From NCBI GenBank assembly GCA_036937835.1, contig CM072866.1, forward strand, positions 14,577,001-14,641,000: 64,000 nt of DNA, read 5' to 3'. The position numbers and the translations under genes are program-made. Positions 61,449 to 64,000 of the stretch are shown here, in pieces. Each line of letters starts with the position of its first letter. Position 1 is the first letter of the stretch. Below the pieces are notes generated by a model, which saw only the letters and a list, made by a program, of their open reading frames with translations, did not search any database and was not told the origin of the DNA. Source of the DNA: Pampus argenteus. Its lineage: Eukaryota; Chordata; Actinopteri; Scombriformes; Stromateidae.

Positions 61449-64000
61449 CATATGTGAGATGCATTACTGTCAGATAGCTTCCCTGTTGCAGTGCAGTCTT
61501 CTCAGACGCTTACGTAATGTTATTACCAATCACACATGGAGAGCATCCTGGCGCATTCACAAGGTTAGGATGAAATATGAGAATGATTATGGAGATCTGA
61601 GATTGTATTATCATGATTTCCTTATTATTGCATCATTAATCTATTTTTGTCTCTTGTGTCTGTATCTTTCTCTCTCTCTCTCTTTCTCTCTTTTTCTTCA
61701 AATCCTTTCCCTGTGGCTCATGCAGAAGTAGAACAAAAAGGTAAGTCAAACATGCTCACATTCACACATGCACCCATGTTCAAATCAGGGGTTTGTGTCA
61801 CGTTTAGATGACTACGTCTGCACCGGTTTGTACCTCATGACAGACTGAGATCTCTTTTAAAGCCACTGCTGCTAAATTAAGACAGCTTGATCTCAGCATA
61901 TAGAGGCAATTTAGGAACACTGGTTCTCATTAGACACACTCTGGGCTCATATTATTCCATGATATCGTGTAGAATGTCACTTAACAAACTCTCCACGGGT
62001 TGAGCAGATTTTTATGATGAGCCGAAGAACAGAGAATTACATTGACATTTAATATCTCAAATGCTTCCCCATGATTTGAAAATTGTGTCAATGCTTTGAA
62101 TAGCCAATAAAATTTTAGTCAATATTCCCGGCCCTTTGCGTAGGATCTGGAATTATATTATTGAGAAGAACATGAGAATAGGAAAACCACAATATTCATA
62201 TACGTGTGTGCGTATGTGCATGTGTGCGTGTGTGTGTCTGCGTGAGACAACATTCCAGTTAAATTACAAATGTCCCTATGACTTCAAATGCACTGGCTTC
62301 CCAGAATTTACTACGCTCCCACATCAACTATAAAACATGACCCCAGTATTCCAAGATGGGAATACCAAGCACAGAGTGGGAAATGAATTATTGTAACAAT
62401 TGCAGAAACAGCAGGCAATAAAATATGTGTTCCCTTCCACAGTTGGTTGTTTCTGACAGAAATAGAAAGGGAGAGAGAGAGGAAGAGAGCGCTATGAGAC
62501 TAATGAGGAGCCGGGGTGGGAGGGAGAAATGGGAATAGAGGGAAAGGGGGGAAGTAGAACAAAATGTGCCATTTTCTCTTAGCTTTGAGTGCAGGGTATT
62601 ATCTGTTGAATAGGAGGCATGCTGTTGCTGTGCTTAAGAATGACAGTGACTAAACAACAAAATCATAACACAGTAAGCCTATCATGTCATTGTCACTCAC
62701 TGGTGGTTAAAATTAATTGAAAACACAATGTAAAATTAATAAAAAAAGAGATGACCATTTTGCATTGTCAGAAAATCTAAAGAGACTAGTTGACATGTTA
62801 AAGCGACTGGATAAAAATGTATCTAATATAAAAACTTTTTTTCCTTTCGCTCTCCAGTATTTCTGTGTCCAGGCATTCTGCGAGGAGTGTATCAAAGTGA
62901 GCATCTCTTTGAGTCAGACCACCAGTCTGGTGCCTGGTGCAAAGACCCGCTGCAGGCCTCAGACAAGATCTATTACATGCCCTGGACTCCATATCGCACA
63001 GACACGCTGACAGAGTACTCATCAAAGGAGGACTTCATAGCAGGCCGTCCCACCACCACCTACAAACTCCCACACCGTGTGGATGGGACTGGCTTTGTTG
63101 TCTACGATGGTGCACTCTTTTTCAACAAGGAGCGCACCCGCAACATTGTAAAGTTTGACCTACGCACACGCATCAAGAGCGGCGAGGCTATTATTGCAAA
63201 TGCCAACTATCACGACACCTCACCCTACCGCTGGGGGGGCAAGTCGGATATCGACTTGGCGGTAGATGAGAATGGACTGTGGGTGATCTATGCAACAGAA
63301 CAGAACAACGGGCGCATCGTGGTGAGCCAACTTAACCCCTACACCCTGCGGATCGAAGGCTCCTGGGACACCAACTATGACAAACGCTCTGCCTCCAATG
63401 CTTTCATGATCTGCGGAGTCCTGTATGTGGTGAAAAGTGTCTATGAAGATGACGACAACGAAGGGACGGGGAACAAGATCGATTACATGTACGACACTGA
63501 TAAGAGCAAAGAGATGACCGTTAACATCCCATTCCCTAATTCCTACCAGTACATCGCAGCAGTGGATTACAACCCTAGAGACAACCTGCTCTACGTGTGG
63601 AATAACTATCACGTGGTCAAGTACTCACTGGACTTTGGCAACAATGGTAGGTTTCACCAATTTCTTACTTCTCCGCCTCTTTTACCTGTCATTCATGTTT
63701 TTTAGCTTAGTACTATGTGTAACAAGAAAAATGTGCTGGGTTGAGTACTTTCCCTCTCCCTCCCTCACAGGCTATGATCTGATTTTTCTTTATAAAAAAA
63801 AAAAAAACCTTACAAAAAAACCTTGGCATCATAGCAGAATAATGCTTTTAATATTCATTTCAGTGATAAATGCTTTTTTGTTGTGACATAAGGGATACTT
63901 GCTGCCCCGAATGTTCCTTCCAATAAATAACATTTAAAAGAAGAAAAAGAAAAGCACCATCTGTTCGGTCACAGTTCTTCAATTATGTGTCCCCTCACCA
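36766..64000 (+). CDS. adgrl3: Latrophilin-3 (adhesion G-protein-coupled receptor L3), 5' part of gene
   Basis: This is a gene-level entry. Coding exons at 36766-36820, 41075-41288, 53558-53667, 61726-61740 and 62858-63646 join in phase to give a signal peptide (1-19), a SUEL/RBL galactose-binding-lectin-like domain (about 25-126), the KVEQK insert (127-131) and an olfactomedin domain (about 132-394). The wording (SRAPIPMAVVRRELACESYP, KVEQKVFLCPG, GVYQSEHLFESDHQSGAWCK) matches latrophilin-3 rather than latrophilin-1 or -2, from remembered sequences. In the family the lectin domain binds teneurins and the olfactomedin domain binds FLRT proteins across synapses. The HormR, GAIN, seven-helix and tail exons lie beyond base 64000. 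Some fish have more than one adgrl3 copy, so the exact paralogue is open. Confidence 0.95.
38580..38602. repeat. (TA)n microsatellite
   Basis: About eleven TA units, 30 bp left of a palindrome. Confidence 0.95.
38633..38678. repeat. 46-bp near-perfect palindrome
   Basis: The left arm CCTCTTGAAATAGTCACATA pairs with the right arm TATGTGACTACTTCAAGAGG with one mismatch around a six-base centre (CGTGAC). A further GTCAC/GTGAC pair at 38624-38628 and 38680-38684 extends the symmetry with small gaps. Confidence 0.85.
41075..41288 (+). CDS. adgrl3: adgrl3 lectin (SUEL/RBL) exon 1
   Basis: The acceptor is gtgtgtccag and the donor is CTCAG|gtcagt. After the split Ala it encodes SSRAPIPMAVVRRELACESY, PIELRCPGTDVIMIESANFG, RTDDKICDSDPAQMENTRCY and LPDAYKIMSL, then two bases of the next Arg. 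It holds the first part of the lectin fold, including Cys residues for its disulfides and the ANFGRTDD loop (Tyr in mammals at the Phe). A nearer AG inside the exon (cctccag) would shift the frame and was rejected. Confidence 0.95.
43081..43160. repeat. (TG)n with GCGC interruptions
   Basis: Nineteen GT units, then mixed GCGTGTGCGT and a second TG block ending GCGCGCATGCA. Confidence 0.95.
44837..44887. repeat. (TG)n microsatellite
   Basis: About 25 uninterrupted TG units. Confidence 0.95.
45857..45882. repeat. (TA)n microsatellite
   Basis: About twelve TA units after a C-rich stretch. Confidence 0.95.
46081..46212. repeat. (CT)n tract with periodic TTT and GT interruptions
   Basis: About 130 nt almost pure pyrimidine on the plus strand. 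CTCTCTCTCTTT units of 12 nt repeat several times, and TCTGTC interruptions are spread through the tract. Confidence 0.9.
47711..47797. repeat. Long (GT)n microsatellite, one interruption
   Basis: About 43 GT units with a single TTTG interruption near 47760; the longest dinucleotide run in the window. Confidence 0.95.
50610..50663. repeat. (TG)n microsatellite ending in CGCGCAC
   Basis: About 25 TG units with one TTTG interruption, ending GCGCGCACA as at 28454. Confidence 0.95.
53300..53455 (+). repeat. Fish dispersed-repeat fragment upstream of lectin exon 2
   Basis: TATCCAAGAGGCTTCATCAG, then CAAGTCCAGTTGCGTTCAAT, then CATGACCTGGATGAATGAGA and ATATTCACAGG. I recognise this order of blocks from a common fish repeat. 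A shorter related motif is at 40541-40585. It ends about 100 bp before the exon at 53558. Class not assigned. Confidence 0.5.
53558..53667 (+). CDS. adgrl3: adgrl3 lectin (SUEL/RBL) exon 2
   Basis: The acceptor is cttatgtccag and the donor is CTTACA|gtaagt. The first base completes Arg; then CNNRTQCVVLAGPDIFPDPC, PGTFKYLEVQYECVPY, and one base of the next codon. It completes the lectin domain, with the CNNRTQC and PDPCPGT-YLEVQYEC signature of the family. Asn-Arg-Thr is a potential N-glycosylation site. The leftover A joins either the microexon (Lys) or, if that is skipped, the olfactomedin exon (Ile). Confidence 0.95.
57890..58660 (+). mobile_element. L2/CR1-type LINE relic, internally deleted
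   Basis: VDTIDHHILLQTLLC (57934 on) fits the reverse-transcriptase block around the first catalytic Asp. It is followed almost at once by NKTQVIVLGPK and LGVIFDRDMSFNSHIK (58068 on), which normally lie well after the YxDD motif, so the centre of the polymerase is deleted. Then LHLVHNPAAHVLTRTRERDH, LHWLPVK and, after a frameshift, ILLLTYEACNGQAPSYLKEL give the usual C-terminal end. Stops and shifts make it non-functional. Confidence 0.8.
58699..58826 (+). repeat. Repeat tail, copy B (partner at 5690-5810)
   Basis: ATTCCCTATAAGC, CCCACAACGCATCTGGAAAG, CAGAAGCACTGCACTCATC, TCAATAAATCGGTTAAATGT and CCTTGCTAGTAAATATG repeat the block order of copy A with point changes and small gaps. Here it follows the LINE relic. 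Confidence 0.75.
58953..59727 (+). mobile_element. Second Tc1/mariner relic (different family)
   Basis: The left end CAGTTGTGACCAAAAGATTA with CGTACCCTGGCAGAAATTGT is a typical Tc1 end, with TA before it. The transposase N-terminal part is recognisable in one frame from 59088 to 59486: VTSAEIQASLSVAGVAVFK, HRTACLQYAKQHLDNAQNL, IWSDETKIELYGHNHKHHAW. DETK keeps a catalytic Asp. Later pieces are in other frames, and the segment with the DNDPKH and NPIENLW motifs is missing. A shortened right end is seen as GGGTATGCAAACTATTGA near 59705-59722. It is inactive. Confidence 0.85.
60226..60249. repeat. (TG)n microsatellite
   Basis: About twelve TG units. Confidence 0.95.
61419..61447. repeat. (TG)n microsatellite
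   Basis: About fourteen TG units, about 280 bp before the microexon. Confidence 0.95.
61726..61740 (+). CDS. adgrl3: adgrl3 15-nt microexon encoding KVEQK
   Basis: The acceptor is ctcatgcag after a long pyrimidine tract (61670-61712), then AAGTAGAACAAAAAG, then the donor gtaagt. With the A left from 53667 it reads Lys-Val-Glu-Gln-Lys and passes a G to the next exon (Val). The length is a multiple of three, so skipping keeps the frame (CVPYIFLCPG). In mammalian latrophilins this insert between the lectin and olfactomedin domains is alternatively spliced and changes teneurin binding; the same choice is expected here. Confidence 0.93.
61741..62857 (+). other. adgrl3: adgrl3 intron between microexon and olfactomedin exon
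   Basis: About 1.1 kb of AT-rich sequence with a GA-rich stretch at 62461-62565 and a TG-rich stretch at 62200-62245. No repeat family or further exon is visible. Confidence 0.7.
62858..63646 (+). CDS. adgrl3: adgrl3 olfactomedin-domain exon
   Basis: The acceptor is cgctctccag and the donor is AACAATG|gtaggt; 789 nt, 262 full codons. It starts VFLCPGILRGVYQSEHLFES and ends NNYHVVKYSLDFGNN. It encodes the whole five-bladed olfactomedin propeller, with HQSGAWCKDPLQASDKIYYM, YRWGGKSDIDLAVDENGLWV, RSASNAFMICGVLYVVKSVY and NSYQYIAAVDYNPRDN. The Cys in FLCPG and MICG likely form the conserved disulfide; Asp and Asn residues in DLAVDENG are in the region of the metal site. The domain binds FLRT ectodomains in relatives. 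No break or odd residue is seen. Confidence 0.97.
63647..64000 (+). other. adgrl3: Start of the next adgrl3 intron
   Basis: AT-rich sequence with an A run at 63797-63808 and no exon before the window ends. Confidence 0.8.

Larger units (their letters stand above)
53668..61725 (+). other. adgrl3: adgrl3 intron upstream of the microexon
   Basis: About 8 kb. It has a TGCG/TGTG run at 55009-55044, (TA)n at 56505-56530, a G run at 57671-57681, a LINE relic plus repeat tail and a Tc1 relic at 57.9-59.7 kb, and (TG)n at 60226-60249 and 61419-61447. 53.7-55.0 and 55.5-56.5 kb hold nothing recognisable. Confidence 0.6.

Noticed and set aside
63220..63612. 130-codon open frame antisense to the olfactomedin exon
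   Set aside because: It is a shadow of a strongly conserved coding exon in the opposite frame.

Overview
This window is vertebrate nuclear DNA, most likely from a ray-finned (teleost, probably percomorph) fish. It is AT-rich and mostly non-coding. Its two genes are split into short exons with GT-AG borders. It carries Tc1/mariner relics, an L2/CR1-type LINE relic, a tyrosine-recombinase element relic, GATTAATC-type short repeats typical of fish, and many (CA)n/(TG)n microsatellites. There are no bacterial-style operons, CRISPR arrays or RNA genes that I can support.

Bases 1-8115, minus strand: the 5' half of an MPDZ/PATJ-family multi-PDZ scaffold gene, running off the left edge. Ten coding exons chain together. 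The first nine junctions all agree in reading phase: start exon (7974-8115), L27 exon (6138-6304), two linker exons (3300-3527, 2971-3039), PDZ2-like (2331-2453, 2018-2101, 1611-1718) and PDZ3-like (1355-1457, 1079-1170, 431-644). An eleventh exon at 16-90 is plausible. No PDZ1 exon is visible between L27 and PDZ2; the L27 exon joins in phase to a Ser/Arg-rich linker. The large intron at this point (3528-6137) holds a broken tyrosine-recombinase element with a degenerate ~60-bp tandem repeat inside it.

Bases 8116-9100: the gap between the two divergent genes, probably holding both promoters.

Bases 9100-64000, plus strand: the 5' part of adgrl3 (latrophilin-3, an adhesion GPCR). It comprises a probable 5' non-coding exon ending at 9882, a probable second non-coding exon (19907-19981), the start/signal-peptide exon (36693-36820), two exons for the SUEL/RBL lectin domain (41075-41288, 53558-53667), a 15-nt microexon encoding KVEQK (61726-61740) and a single 789-nt exon for the olfactomedin domain (62858-63646). 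The rest of the receptor (linker, HormR, GAIN, seven-helix and tail exons) lies beyond the right edge. The introns are long and hold repeats: a Tc1 relic at 23226-24060, a common fish dispersed repeat at 31238-31416, a palindrome at 38633-38678, and a cluster of LINE plus Tc1 relics at 57.9-59.7 kb upstream of the microexon.

The two genes are not known to share a pathway, but both act at cell-cell contacts: the scaffold organises junction or synapse complexes, and latrophilin-3 binds teneurins and FLRTs across the synapse. The observations most worth a second look are the MPDZ-like gene head-to-head with adgrl3 (a possible extra paralogue of the MPDZ/PATJ family), its apparent loss of PDZ1, the in-frame upstream ATG of adgrl3, and the shared repeat tail found after two unrelated element relics. 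I did not find a system that I would call wholly new.
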